A DNA stretch of 64,000 nucleotides, taken from the NCBI RefSeq assembly GCF_029868385.1, contig NZ_JARWNX010000056.1:202488-266487 (forward strand), read 5' to 3'. Position 1 is the first letter of the stretch. Each line of letters begins with the position of its first letter. The DNA is from Nocardia cyriacigeorgica. Its GTDB lineage: Bacteria > Actinomycetota > Actinomycetes > Mycobacteriales > Mycobacteriaceae. Below are positions 51,299 through 59,673 of this stretch, piece after piece. The notes below the pieces were generated by a model. That model saw nothing but the letters and a program-made list of their open reading frames with translations. It was not told the origin of the DNA and did not search any database. The translations under genes were made by a program, and so were the position numbers.

Positions 51299-52406
51299 CG
51301 AGGCCGAGGTCACCGCCGTAATGGGCCAGCACGCGACGGTCCATCACCGCCCGCCACAGCGGCGGCACCGCCGCGAGCACGATCATGCTCGCGTATCCCG
51401 CGGGCAATTGCGGCGCCGCATCGCAGCTGCGCAGGGTTTGATATCTGCGACCCGGGTTCGCGTGATGGTCGCTGTGCCTTTGTAGATGGAACAGGAAGAT
51501 ATTGGTGACCAGACGGTCGCTGTTCCAGCTGTCGCGCGGTGAGCATCGGACATACCGGCCGTCCGCGCGGCGCGCCCGCAACAGTCCGTAGTGCTCGATG
51601 TAGTTCACCGTTTCCAGTAACCCGATACCGATCAGCGCTTGCAGCAGCAGAAACGGAATGATGCGCGGACCGAACAGCAGGATCAGGGTGGTGAACAGGA
51701 CCAGGCTCATCGACCATGCTTGGACGAGATGGTTGCCCACACTGAACCAGCGTTTCCCCTTGCGGGACAGACGTTCCCTCTCCAGTGCGACCGCGGATCG
51801 CCATCCGCCGAGCACGCTGCGCGGCAGGAACGCCCACAGTGATTCGCCGAATCGCGCACTGGCCGGGTCCTGCGGAGTCGCCACCCGGACATGATGACCA
51901 CGATTGTGTTCGACGAAGAAATGCCCGTATCCGGATTGGGCCAGCGCGATTTTCGCCAGCCACCGTTCCAGATGCTCGGCCCGGTGGCCGAGTTCGTGGG
52001 CGGCGTTGATCCCGATACCGGACACCAGCCCCAGCGTGCACGCGAGGCCGAGCCGGTCGACGACGCCGAGCTGCCCACCGGACCACAGATGTCCGGCGAG
52101 GAACAGCCCGGCGAATTGGATGGGCAGGAACAGATAGGTGCACCACCGGTAGTAGCGGTCGTTCGACAGCTCCTCGTAATCGTCGTCGCGCGGATTGCTC
52201 CCGTCCTCGCCCACCATCACATCCAGTAGTGGGATCACCACCAACACGATGATCGGCCCGAGCCACCAGAACAGTCGAAGTCCGGTCGAGGCGACGAGCA
52301 CCGCCGGAAGTATCGCGCACCCCGGCGCGATCAGCCCGAGCAACCACAGATACCGCTTCGGGTCACGGACCCGCGTGTTCGTGAAGATTTTTCTCGCAGG
52401 AGACAA
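51249..52406 (-). CDS. alkB: Alkane 1-monooxygenase AlkB
   Basis: A 385-residue integral-membrane di-iron hydroxylase. Hydrophobic helices flank the three His boxes: HELGHRAEH (from His137), EHNRGHH (166-172) and LQRHSDHH (about 300), with the NYIEHYGL motif between them. It hydroxylates medium-chain n-alkanes or fatty acyl chains. The start is unusual: TTG 52406 is the only candidate close to the conserved N-terminus (RDPKRYLWLLG), and no strong ribosome site precedes it. No rubredoxin gene is adjacent, so it must use one encoded elsewhere. The 3' end overlaps the convergent flavoprotein gene. Confidence 0.93.
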   Translation of the reverse strand: MSPARKIFTNTRVRDPKRYLWLLGLIAPGCAILPAVLVASTGLRLFWWLGPIIVLVVIPLLDVMVGEDGSNPRDDDYEELSNDRYYRWCTYLFLPIQFAGLFLAGHLWSGGQLGVVDRLGLACTLGLVSGIGINAAHELGHRAEHLERWLAKIALAQSGYGHFFVEHNRGHHVRVATPQDPASARFGESLWAFLPRSVLGGWRSAVALERERLSRKGKRWFSVGNHLVQAWSMSLVLFTTLILLFGPRIIPFLLLQALIGIGLLETVNYIEHYGLLRARRADGRYVRCSPRDSWNSDRLVTNIFLFHLQRHSDHHANPGRRYQTLRSCDAAPQLPAGYASMIVLAAVPPLWRAVMDRRVLAHYGGDLGLVNTKRPTKRCAATVSR

Positions 52407-52466
52407 ACGACTAACCCATCGTGAACATGGCCATTCAGATCAATTCCCCCCGGCTGACGGCCAGGT

Positions 52467-53783
52467 TCAGGGCAGATTCGCGCAGTTGTTCGGTGCGGGG
52501 GCGCCCGCCAGCCGGTCGACGACCCACTGATGCGAGGACGTCAGGGCCGGAAAGAACGACAGCACATGGGTTCCCGCCACTCCCGACAGCGGTGAGGTCG
52601 CCGGATCGGCGTTCAGCTCGACGACGGCTCCCCTGCCGCACCAGTCGGCCGCGGTCGCACGAACCGGTCCGAACGGCGCACCGTCGTCATTGCGGGCCTG
52701 CGAGATGAACACCGGCGCCGACGGTCTGAGCCCGCCGACCCGCTGATCGGCGAAGGCCGCGCGCAGGGCGGGCGAACGATCGATCACCGCGGTGAGCGGC
52801 TGCCCGCTCGTGGTCCACTGTGCGGTGTGCGCGTGATTCTGCGCCATCCCGAAGGGCACGGCGCATTTGCCCGCCGCGTCGTTCAGGATCCCCTTACCGG
52901 TGTCGTTGAGTTCCGCGTCGAGTACCGGCCTGGTCTCCGGATAGTCGGCGGCGATGCCGTTGAGCAGCCAGGCGAACGCGGGCGCGAAGGCGGCGCGGCC
53001 GTCGTTGTGCGCGATCACCGATATGTCGTCCACCACCGCGCCGCCGACGTAGGCGCCCTTCACATTCAGTTCGGGGGCGTAGTCGGGCTGCAATTCGGCG
53101 GCCGCCGCGGAGGCCATCCCGCCTTGTGAATAGCCGTAGAGAACCACCGGCGAGCCGCCGTGCAGGCCGGTGCCGGGCAGGCGCAGCGCCGCGCGGGCGG
53201 CGTCCAACAGCGCATGCGCCTGCGACTTCCGGTTGAGGAAATCGTGCACCGCCGGTGTGCCCAGACCGAGGTAGTCGGTGACGACGACGCCCATACCGCG
53301 CCCGAGTAAGGAGTAGATGGCGAGCACGTCGTATTCGATACTCGCATCGAACGGCGGATGGTACTGCACGAGATTCGACAGGCCCTTCGACGGCGCGCAG
53401 TGATCGCCCTGCCCTTTCGAACCGCCCGCGTAGGCGATCAGCGGGCGCTCACCAGGCCCGGTCCAGGGCTGGGAGGGTTCGAGATAGGTCGCGACCGCGG
53501 CCGCGGGATTGCCGTGGGTGTCGGCGCTCAGATGCATGATTCGTGTCGCGGCGGCCGGGATCGGACCGCCGATCCCCGGCGCCGACAGCGCGAGATTCGA
53601 CTGTTCGGCCCGGATGATCGTGCCCGCTCCCCCACCCGGCAGCGGCGCGGGCGGCACATAGAAATCAGCGGCGACCGCGGGCGTGGGTTCGGCCGAGGCG
53701 GCCGGGGCCGCGATCGCCCCACCTCCGGCCATCATCATGGGTCCCGCCACCGCCGCAGCGAACTTGAGTACTCGGCTCCGCAC
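52467..53783 (-). CDS. Secretory lipase (LIP family), exported
   Basis: A 438-residue alpha/beta hydrolase of the secretory-lipase family. The signal peptide is AAAVAGPMMMAGGGAIAAPA with cleavage near ASAEP. The nucleophile is in VVLYGYSQGGMASAAAAEL; His near the end is in SSHQWVVDRL; a VVVTDYLGLGTPAV oxyanion-side motif is present. It likely hydrolyses triacylglycerols or esters outside the cell. GTG 53783 has AAGGA 7 nt upstream; a TTG 18 nt earlier is less likely. It lies 60 bp upstream of alkB on the same strand, so lipids and alkanes may be co-handled. Confidence 0.87.
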   Translation of the reverse strand: MRSRVLKFAAAVAGPMMMAGGGAIAAPAASAEPTPAVAADFYVPPAPLPGGGAGTIIRAEQSNLALSAPGIGGPIPAAATRIMHLSADTHGNPAAAVATYLEPSQPWTGPGERPLIAYAGGSKGQGDHCAPSKGLSNLVQYHPPFDASIEYDVLAIYSLLGRGMGVVVTDYLGLGTPAVHDFLNRKSQAHALLDAARAALRLPGTGLHGGSPVVLYGYSQGGMASAAAAELQPDYAPELNVKGAYVGGAVVDDISVIAHNDGRAAFAPAFAWLLNGIAADYPETRPVLDAELNDTGKGILNDAAGKCAVPFGMAQNHAHTAQWTTSGQPLTAVIDRSPALRAAFADQRVGGLRPSAPVFISQARNDDGAPFGPVRATAADWCGRGAVVELNADPATSPLSGVAGTHVLSFFPALTSSHQWVVDRLAGAPAPNNCANLP

Positions 53784-53901
53784 GATCGATCCTTCCGTCA
53801 ACGGGGAAGTTCACACATCGAGAAATTCGGATACAGCATCGAGAATCAGCAGCAACTATAAATATCAGATCACGGTGTGCTGTGGGCGTCCGGCGCACCG
53901 G

Positions 53902-54414
53902 CTACCGGTTGCTGTGGAAACGGAGTACGGCGCCGGTCTCGAGATCGGTCAACGTCAACAGGTCTCGATCGATCTCGGCACGGGCCATTCCCTGCATCAG
54001 CGCCCACAGCTCGGTGTGGTCCTGGTACGGCGCCGACGCCTGATTCGACTCGGACCGCGCCCGTTCCCAGCGCCGGTTCGAGAAGGACAAAATCTGTTGT
54101 GTGACAACATGTTCGACTGCCACAGTCGCTGTCGCGCTGTCCCCTTCGCAGTCGACGCGGAATCCGCTCGCCGCGGCCGCGGCCGCGGGATCGATCCGCA
54201 GCATCGTTCTCGCCGCGACATCGCGGCCCACCCCGTGGACCGGCTCGATCCGAGCCAGCGACCAGTCCGTGCCACGAAGCGGAACCGACGATTCCGAGGC
54301 CGAACCCGACGATAGATCGCTCGCCGGTGCGGCGCCCGCGACGCCTGTTCCGATTGCACTTGCGGCGAGACCGGCCGCGAACATCCCACCGACAACCATG
54401 GATATCGGTTTCAT
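53902..54414 (-). CDS. Exported protein, possible META/HslJ-like domain
   Basis: A 170-residue protein with a signal peptide (VVGGMFAAGLAASAIGTGVAGAA-PA). The mature part has LRGTDWSLARIEP near its start and DLLTLTDLETGAVLRFHS at the end, which fit the first and last strands of META/HslJ domains, with a Cys (RVDCEGDS) between. The match is partial and I give it low weight. ATG 54414. Standalone gene; the neighbours are a lipase and a helical unknown. Confidence 0.65.
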   Translation of the reverse strand: MKPISMVVGGMFAAGLAASAIGTGVAGAAPASDLSSGSASESSVPLRGTDWSLARIEPVHGVGRDVAARTMLRIDPAAAAAASGFRVDCEGDSATATVAVEHVVTQQILSFSNRRWERARSESNQASAPYQDHTELWALMQGMARAEIDRDLLTLTDLETGAVLRFHSNR

Positions 54415-54486
54415 GCGAAGAACCTATAACACAGCGGGTTCCGAATCGATGAAGATCGCCGGGTGCGGTCGAATCCCGTGCGAGAT

Positions 54487-55767
54487 TCACCCGCCGCGAT
54501 AGCGGACCCGACGTCGGCGGTGATAGAAGACCTCTTCGAGTGAGACCGGGGCGAGCACCTCGGTGATGCGCGCCAACCGGGTGTCGTACCGATGTTCGTG
54601 GATGTGCCGATGCAATCCGCCCCTGCGCTCCGGCGGCAGCGTCGCCCAGATCGCGCCGATACGGTCCTGCTGGTCGGCGGAGGATTCGGCGATCAGCTGC
54701 AACAGCGCGGGCCAGCAGTGCGCGTCGGTGGCGCAGCCGGGCAGCAACGCCACCGTCTCCGCCGACATCGCGGCCAGCAATCCGGCGATATACCGGCGCG
54801 AAGGCTCGTTCAGCCGCGTGGACAGCGCGAACAGGCCACGCCAGCTGTCCGGGTCGTGGCGCCGCTCCAGCGCCCGGACCAGCGCGGCGAGCACCTGCGG
54901 GTCGGCGAACACCGGATTGCCCGCCAATGCCCAGTGCGCGAACGGCGTGAGCCGTCCGACGACCGTCAGCAGTTCCGGCGTGGCGCGGCCCGACAGCGCG
55001 CTGATGACGAATCTGCCGACGTCGGGCACGTGCCCATGCCCGAAGAAGATGTCGCCGACGTTCTCCACGACATCGGGCTCCCACCGGCAGAACACGGCCA
55101 GCATCGCGTGTTGCAGCGCGGGCGGGCCCGCGAGCACCGTCTGCATCATCCGCGGCACCCGCTGCCGCGGCCCGGCGAGCAGTTGCCGCACGATCGCGCT
55201 GAGGGTGTCGGCGGAGTAGGCGAAGGCGGCGGTGAAGATCAGCCCGGCGTCGTCGTGCACCAGTTCCTCCACCGCCGCGATCATCGGCGGTGTGGCCGCG
55301 GCCAGGAATCCCGCGGCGGTCACATAGTCACCGCGGCGCAGGATTTCGTTGAGGATGCGCATCGCCGGTTCCGGTGGCGCCACCTCGACGAGTTCGGCGA
55401 ACACCCGCGGATCCAGGTAGGGAGCGCAGTCGGCCGCATACCTCGGGTCGAGCATCGACACCGCCTCGGCGGCCTTCTTCAGATGATCCACGCCGACCGC
55501 GCCCGCCAGCCGCCCGGCGACCATCGGCGGCACCAGCCGCTGCACCAGCGGGATGCCGATACTCAGCGGCACGATCGGTACGAGCAGGCTTGCGCGGCGG
55601 AAGGTTTCGGCGTGCTGGTCGAACAGGATCCGCATCATGCGGTCCTGGAGTTGATGCAGCTGGTCCGCGCCGAGGCGCGCCAGCGGCGCCAGATGCTGCG
55701 GCGTCACTTGCAGGGTGCGGGCCAGGACCACGAGTTGGGTCCGGGTGACCAGATCGGTCTCAGGCAT
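54487..55767 (-). CDS. Helical-repeat protein of unknown function
   Basis: A 426-residue protein that is almost wholly predicted helix, with alternating paired helices of HEAT-like type (MRILNEILRRGDYVTAAGFL; MIAAVEELVHDDAGLIFTAA; VLAALVRALERRHDPDSWRG). No catalytic motif or membrane helix stands out, apart from a hydrophobic LLVPIVPLSIGIPLVQRLVP near residue 60. It starts 8 nt inside the end of a 75-residue gene, so the two are coupled. Its C-terminus is strongly basic (HRRRRVRYRGG). Function unknown. Confidence 0.7.
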   Translation of the reverse strand: MPETDLVTRTQLVVLARTLQVTPQHLAPLARLGADQLHQLQDRMMRILFDQHAETFRRASLLVPIVPLSIGIPLVQRLVPPMVAGRLAGAVGVDHLKKAAEAVSMLDPRYAADCAPYLDPRVFAELVEVAPPEPAMRILNEILRRGDYVTAAGFLAAATPPMIAAVEELVHDDAGLIFTAAFAYSADTLSAIVRQLLAGPRQRVPRMMQTVLAGPPALQHAMLAVFCRWEPDVVENVGDIFFGHGHVPDVGRFVISALSGRATPELLTVVGRLTPFAHWALAGNPVFADPQVLAALVRALERRHDPDSWRGLFALSTRLNEPSRRYIAGLLAAMSAETVALLPGCATDAHCWPALLQLIAESSADQQDRIGAIWATLPPERRGGLHRHIHEHRYDTRLARITEVLAPVSLEEVFYHRRRRVRYRGG

Positions 55768-55987
55768 CGCCTCTGGTGTCCCCGAACATGATTCTTCTGG
55801 TGACGGCGCGTAGCGGGCGCGGCAGTGCGCTCAGCGTGGTGTCGATCGACCGGTTCAGCGCGACCACCTCACGGGATCTGGCCTCGCGGAACAACATCAG
55901 CAGGTCCCGGGCCTCGTCGTCGGTCAGCAGGTCGAGCGGGGGCAGCGGCCCGCCGAGTTCGCGCGCGAGGTCGTGTCGGGGGGTCAT
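55760..55987 (-). CDS. Small protein coupled to the helical-repeat gene
   Basis: A 75-residue protein, MTPRHDLARELGGPLPPLDL then LTDDEARDLLMLFREARSREVVAL, ending in a basic LRAVTRRIMFGDTRGD. It is mostly helical. ATG 55987 has GAGGAG about 8 nt upstream. It overlaps the start of the helical-repeat gene and is probably its partner. No family is recognised. Confidence 0.65.
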   Translation of the reverse strand: MTPRHDLARELGGPLPPLDLLTDDEARDLLMLFREARSREVVALNRSIDTTLSALPRPLRAVTRRIMFGDTRGDA

Positions 55988-56088
55988 GGATACTCCTCGC
56001 GGCCGACGATTGCTCGAGACCACGACAATGACGTCCGAGGCCGTGTCCGTCCCAGGTTTGCCCGAATTTTGTGCATTTCCACGACTGT

Positions 56089-56119
56089 GCTGGGGCGATC
56101 GGTGTTCGATCGCCCCAGC
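56089..56119 (-). terminator. Perfect 12-bp hairpin downstream of the 96-residue gene
   Basis: GCTGGGGCGATC (56089-56100) and GATCGCCCCAGC (56108-56119) pair around a 7-nt loop, 55 bp past the stop of the 56174-56464 gene. It lacks a U-tract, as usual in GC-rich actinobacteria, and supports that small gene being transcribed. Confidence 0.7.
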
Positions 56120-56173
56120 CGGGTCGGCGACCGGGAATCGCGACGGGCAGAAGACCTCCCGTCCACGCGTCGG

Positions 56174-56464
56174 TTATGCCTGCTCGTCCACCGAGCCCGC
56201 TTCACCGGCGGTCACCGGTAGGGATATGCGCCCCTTCGCTCCGTTGTCGAACAAGGTCCGCAGGGCGAGCATCGCTTGTTTGCGTGGACAATTCGCGGGC
56301 AAGCAGCGGTAGTGCAGCAGCAGGATGCTGGCGACCTCATCGGAATCGAATCGGTCACCGGGTCCGGGAGCATCGTGGTTGAGCGGGAAGTCGGCCTCGT
56401 CGTCACCCCAGAGCGAGATCAGCAATGGTGTGCCCTTCGCAGTGCCGGTGCACATCTCGTCCAC
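56174..56464 (-). CDS. Small protein of unknown function
   Basis: A 96-residue protein with balanced composition (LLISLWGDDEADFPLNHDAP; VASILLLHYRCLPANCPRKQ; MLALRTLFDNGAKGRISLPV), three cysteines and a hydrophobic LLISLW. The GTG start at 56464 has no clear ribosome site; ATG 56455 is the alternative. A strong hairpin follows its stop. Not a family I recognise, but the residue make-up differs from the arginine-rich antisense frames nearby. Confidence 0.5.
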   Translation of the reverse strand: MDEMCTGTAKGTPLLISLWGDDEADFPLNHDAPGPGDRFDSDEVASILLLHYRCLPANCPRKQAMLALRTLFDNGAKGRISLPVTAGEAGSVDEQA

Positions 56465-56799
56465 CGATGGATTCCGTACTCAGATCCGATCATTGCCGCT
56501 GCCATGTTCGCCCCGTCAGAATTGGTCTTTCCTCGGAATGTGCCTCCACATCCGAGCTTATGGTCGTGATCGGCCGACGCCACCCCCGATCCTGTCGGCG
56601 CGGCCGCTCCCGGACCGCAATGTTTGCTGGCGGCCGGATCCGCAACTGCCTGTGACGGCCGGTACGCGTCGCTCGGCACAGCGGTCCGACCGGGGAGAGG
56701 ACATCCAGGACAATCACGTCGCCTGGGATAGTCCGCCGGTCCCGCGCGGCACCCGTCACGGCGCCGTTCGGCGCACTGCGCAGTCCCGATGCAGGCAAC
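56465..56799. other. Intergenic gap, nothing recognised
   Basis: Between the 96-residue gene and the palindromic operator at 56800. No gene, repeat or hairpin of note was found; frames on both strands are short and arginine/proline-rich. Confidence 0.65.
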
Positions 56800-56827
56800 C
56801 TATGTGCCATTGACAACTGGCACATAG
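56800..56827. promoter_or_regulatory. Perfect palindromic operator over the esterase operon promoter
   Basis: CTATGTGCCA (56800-56809) and TGGCACATAG (56818-56827) are perfect 10-bp inverted repeats around an 8-bp centre that contains TTGACA (56811-56816). With a -10 near 56834-56839 (GACACT), transcription would start at about 56846, the ATG of the first gene, so the message would be leaderless. Likely the binding site of a TetR-type repressor. Confidence 0.8.
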
Positions 56828-56845
56828 AGCAGTGACACTCACTTC

Positions 56846-57850
56846 ATGACAGCAACAAGGTCAATGGCGACCTCACAGTTGGCTACGGCGGTGCCGATGG
56901 CACCAACGCTGCGGTCGCGTCTGGCACTGGCATCGGGGCGGTATCTGATCCGCCCGATCAACTGCGCACTCCCGCACAATCGGCTGGGCATCCTGGCGGC
57001 ACGCGGGCTGGTCGCCGCCATCATGGCCGCGGGCGGGCCGACACCGCCGGGAACGCGGGTGCGGCAGGTGCGGTCGGGCCCCGTCCGGGGTGAATGGGTG
57101 CGCGCGGCCGGTGTCGAGTTCGGCGATCGGGTGATCTACTTCGTGCACGGCAGCGGGTATGTGATCTGCTCGGCCCGCACCCACCGCGGGCTCGCGGCGC
57201 GGCTGTCACGCGATACGGGCCTGCCGGTCTTCGTGATCGACTATCGGCTCGCGCCCGAACATCCGTTCCCCGCGGCGGCCGACGATGTCGAGGCCGGTTA
57301 CCGGTGGCTGCTCGACAGCGGCTACCGGCCGCAGGACGTGATCATCGGCGGCGATTCCGCCGGTGGTCATCTCACGATGGATCTGCTGCTCGACAACGCC
57401 AGAACCGGGACGCCCCAGCCCGCGGGAGCCGTGTTCTTCTCGCCGCTCATCGATCTGTCGTTCCAGCTGGCCGAACACCACCAGCGCCACGGCGCCGAGG
57501 CGATGGCCTCGGCGCGGGTCGGTCGACGGGCCGCCGAACTGTATATCGCCGAATCGGCGCCCGATTCGCCACGGCTGCGGTTGACGGTGCCGCCCGGCGC
57601 CGCGCTGCCGCCGCTGTTCATTCAGGCCAGCGATGCGGAGATGCTGGTCGGAGATGCCAGACAACTGCGGGATATGGCGGTGGCCGCCGGTGTCGCTTGT
57701 GAACTCGAGCTGTGGCCGGGGCAGGTCCACGTCTTCCAGGCGCTGCCGCTGATGGTGCCCGAAGCCGCGCCCGCACTGCGCCGGGCCGCGCGTTTCATCA
57801 CCGATGCGCTGGCTCGGTCCGCGGCCCCGGCCCGAGAGCGGGTGAGCTGA
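56846..57850 (+). CDS. HSL-family esterase/lipase (LipR-like)
   Basis: A 334-residue hormone-sensitive-lipase-type esterase. The oxyanion motif is HGSGY in VIYFVHGSGYVICSA (a variant of HGGG), the nucleophile is in IIGGDSAGGHL, Asp in QASDAEMLVGD and His in WPGQVHVFQAL. It is the first gene of a four-gene operon that resembles M. tuberculosis mymA-lipR-sadH (Rv3083-Rv3085), which remodels envelope lipids at acid pH. Leaderless transcription is suggested by the promoter position. The start is ATG 56846. Confidence 0.88.
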   Translation: MTATRSMATSQLATAVPMAPTLRSRLALASGRYLIRPINCALPHNRLGILAARGLVAAIMAAGGPTPPGTRVRQVRSGPVRGEWVRAAGVEFGDRVIYFVHGSGYVICSARTHRGLAARLSRDTGLPVFVIDYRLAPEHPFPAAADDVEAGYRWLLDSGYRPQDVIIGGDSAGGHLTMDLLLDNARTGTPQPAGAVFFSPLIDLSFQLAEHHQRHGAEAMASARVGRRAAELYIAESAPDSPRLRLTVPPGAALPPLFIQASDAEMLVGDARQLRDMAVAAGVACELELWPGQVHVFQALPLMVPEAAPALRRAARFITDALARSAAPARERVS

Positions 57851-57851
57851 A

Positions 57852-58751
57852 ATGTGGGGTCTGGATCAACTGTTCGGCGGCCGCAGTCGCCGAACCTACG
57901 GCGCGAAGGCCGTGGTCACCGGCGCCGGAAGCGGTATCGGGCGGGCCTTCGCGCTGGAACTGGCCGCACGCGGCGGTCAGGTGGTGTGCGCCGATATCGA
58001 TAAGGAACGCACCGATGAGACGGTGCGCCTGATCGAACGCATCCACGGCGGCACCGCGCACGCGATCTTCTGCGATGTCGCCGAGCGCGCCGATATGGAA
58101 AGCCTCGCGCTGCATACCGAATTGCTGTTCCAGGGGCCGCCCACGCTGGTGATCAACAACGCGGGCGTCGGGATCGGCGGCAGCCCGGTGGGTGAGATCG
58201 GACTCGACGACTGGCAGTGGGCGCTCGGCATCAACCTGTGGGGTGTGGTGCACGGCTGCGAGCTGTTCACACCGCAACTGCGGGCGGCCGGTCGTGGCGG
58301 CATCATCAATGTCGCTTCGGCGGCGGGTTTCGCCGCCGCGCCGACCATGAGCGCCTACAACGTGTCCAAGGCGGGGGTCATATCGCTGTCGGAAACCCTG
58401 GCCGCCGAACTGTCCGGTAGCGATATCGCGGTCACCGTGCTGTGCCCGACCTTCGTCAAGACCAATGTGGCGCGCGACGGCCGCATCGGCGCCGCCTCGA
58501 TGAACCTGGCCGACACGCTCATGCGCTGGACCGGTTTCTCAGCCGAACACGTCGCGCGCACGACCCTCGACGCCCACGACCGCGGCAGCCTCTACGTGCT
58601 GCCGCAACTGGACGCCCAGCTCATCTGGCTGCTCAAACGGCAGTTCCCCACCCTCTACACCCGCGGCCTCGGCGTGCTCACCCGGCTGCTCCCGCAGCAG
58701 GCGCCGACGAATACCACCGCGGCCACCGACATCGAGAAGACAGGAGTCTGA
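57852..58751 (+). CDS. SadH-like short-chain dehydrogenase
   Basis: A 299-residue SDR with VVTGAGSGIGRAFA, NNAGVG, VASAAGF and YNVSKAG, plus a C-terminal 50-residue extension (LDAQLIWLLKRQFPTLYTRG) as in SadH and other lipid-associated SDRs. It starts right after the esterase stop (ATG 57852), so it is in the same operon. The substrate is probably a fatty alcohol, ketone or ester intermediate of the neighbouring monooxygenase (inference). Confidence 0.9.
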   Translation: MWGLDQLFGGRSRRTYGAKAVVTGAGSGIGRAFALELAARGGQVVCADIDKERTDETVRLIERIHGGTAHAIFCDVAERADMESLALHTELLFQGPPTLVINNAGVGIGGSPVGEIGLDDWQWALGINLWGVVHGCELFTPQLRAAGRGGIINVASAAGFAAAPTMSAYNVSKAGVISLSETLAAELSGSDIAVTVLCPTFVKTNVARDGRIGAASMNLADTLMRWTGFSAEHVARTTLDAHDRGSLYVLPQLDAQLIWLLKRQFPTLYTRGLGVLTRLLPQQAPTNTTAATDIEKTGV

Positions 58752-58752
58752 C

Positions 58753-59673
58753 ATGTCTTTCGACTTCGAGAACATGCTGACCAAGATCAAGTCCCGGCAG
58801 TGGGCCCTTGCCGATATCGACTGGGACGCACCGGGCGCCGACCTCATCGACCCCGAGCTGCACGCCAAACTCGAACCGTTCATGGCCGATCTGATGTGGA
58901 TCGAGAATGTCGGCGCCCGTGGGTTCGCCGCCATGGCCAAGAAAGCGCCGACCGAGACCCTGCGCGAGATCTACCGCTACTTCCATGCCGAGGAGCAGCG
59001 CCACGCCAATGCCGAACTCGCCCTGATGCGCCGGTGGGGCATGCTCGACGGCGATCAGATCCCGGAGCCGAACATCAATGTCAAGCTGGTGATCGACTTC
59101 CTCGACAAATACGCCGACGGTATGTCGCTGTCGTTCCTCGGCACGGTCATCCCGATGCTGGAGGTCGCCCTCGACGGCGCGTTGATCAAATTCGTCACCG
59201 ATGAGATCGACGATCCGGTCGCGCAGGAGGTGTTCAAGAAGATCAATGCCGACGAGTCCCGCCATCTGGCCACCGATTACGCGGTCATGGAGCTGCTCGG
59301 CCATTCCAGCGCGCGCAAGCTGCTCATCGATATGGTCGGCGGCTGGATCAAACCCTCGCTGCTGATCGGTGTGCTCAGCTATGTGCCGCTGTTGAACAAG
59401 ATGCGCGACAATATCGTCGAGATGGGCGTCGACGAGGAACGCCTGTACGCGGCCATGCGGCGGTTCAAGGCGGTCGGTGAACGCACTCCGATCGCCAACC
59501 GGGTGCCCATGTACCGGGTCGTCAAGATGCACAGCGGCTGGGTGATCAACCGCAACCACCCGTACCATCTGATCGCCGACGCCCTGGTCGCGGTGACCGC
59601 CCGCATTCCCGACCGTCTCCTCGGAGCCCAGCCCACCTGGTCCAAGGAACTCACCTACGAGCCGGTGGCATGA
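58753..59673 (+). CDS. Ferritin-like diiron protein (oxygenase/hydrolase-like)
   Basis: A 306-residue four-helix-bundle protein. Diiron ligands are suggested by the WIENVGARGF Glu, HAEEQRHANAE (E-x2-H) and INADESRHLATDY (E-x2-H), the two E-x2-H motifs of ferritin-like oxidases. The family is annotated variously as metal-dependent hydrolase or reductase and is found with FMO/SDR operons in mycolata. It begins 2 nt after the SDR stop and its own stop overlaps the monooxygenase start. Its reaction is not known; participation in a lipid hydroxylation with the FMO is inference. Confidence 0.82.
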   Translation: MSFDFENMLTKIKSRQWALADIDWDAPGADLIDPELHAKLEPFMADLMWIENVGARGFAAMAKKAPTETLREIYRYFHAEEQRHANAELALMRRWGMLDGDQIPEPNINVKLVIDFLDKYADGMSLSFLGTVIPMLEVALDGALIKFVTDEIDDPVAQEVFKKINADESRHLATDYAVMELLGHSSARKLLIDMVGGWIKPSLLIGVLSYVPLLNKMRDNIVEMGVDEERLYAAMRRFKAVGERTPIANRVPMYRVVKMHSGWVINRNHPYHLIADALVAVTARIPDRLLGAQPTWSKELTYEPVA

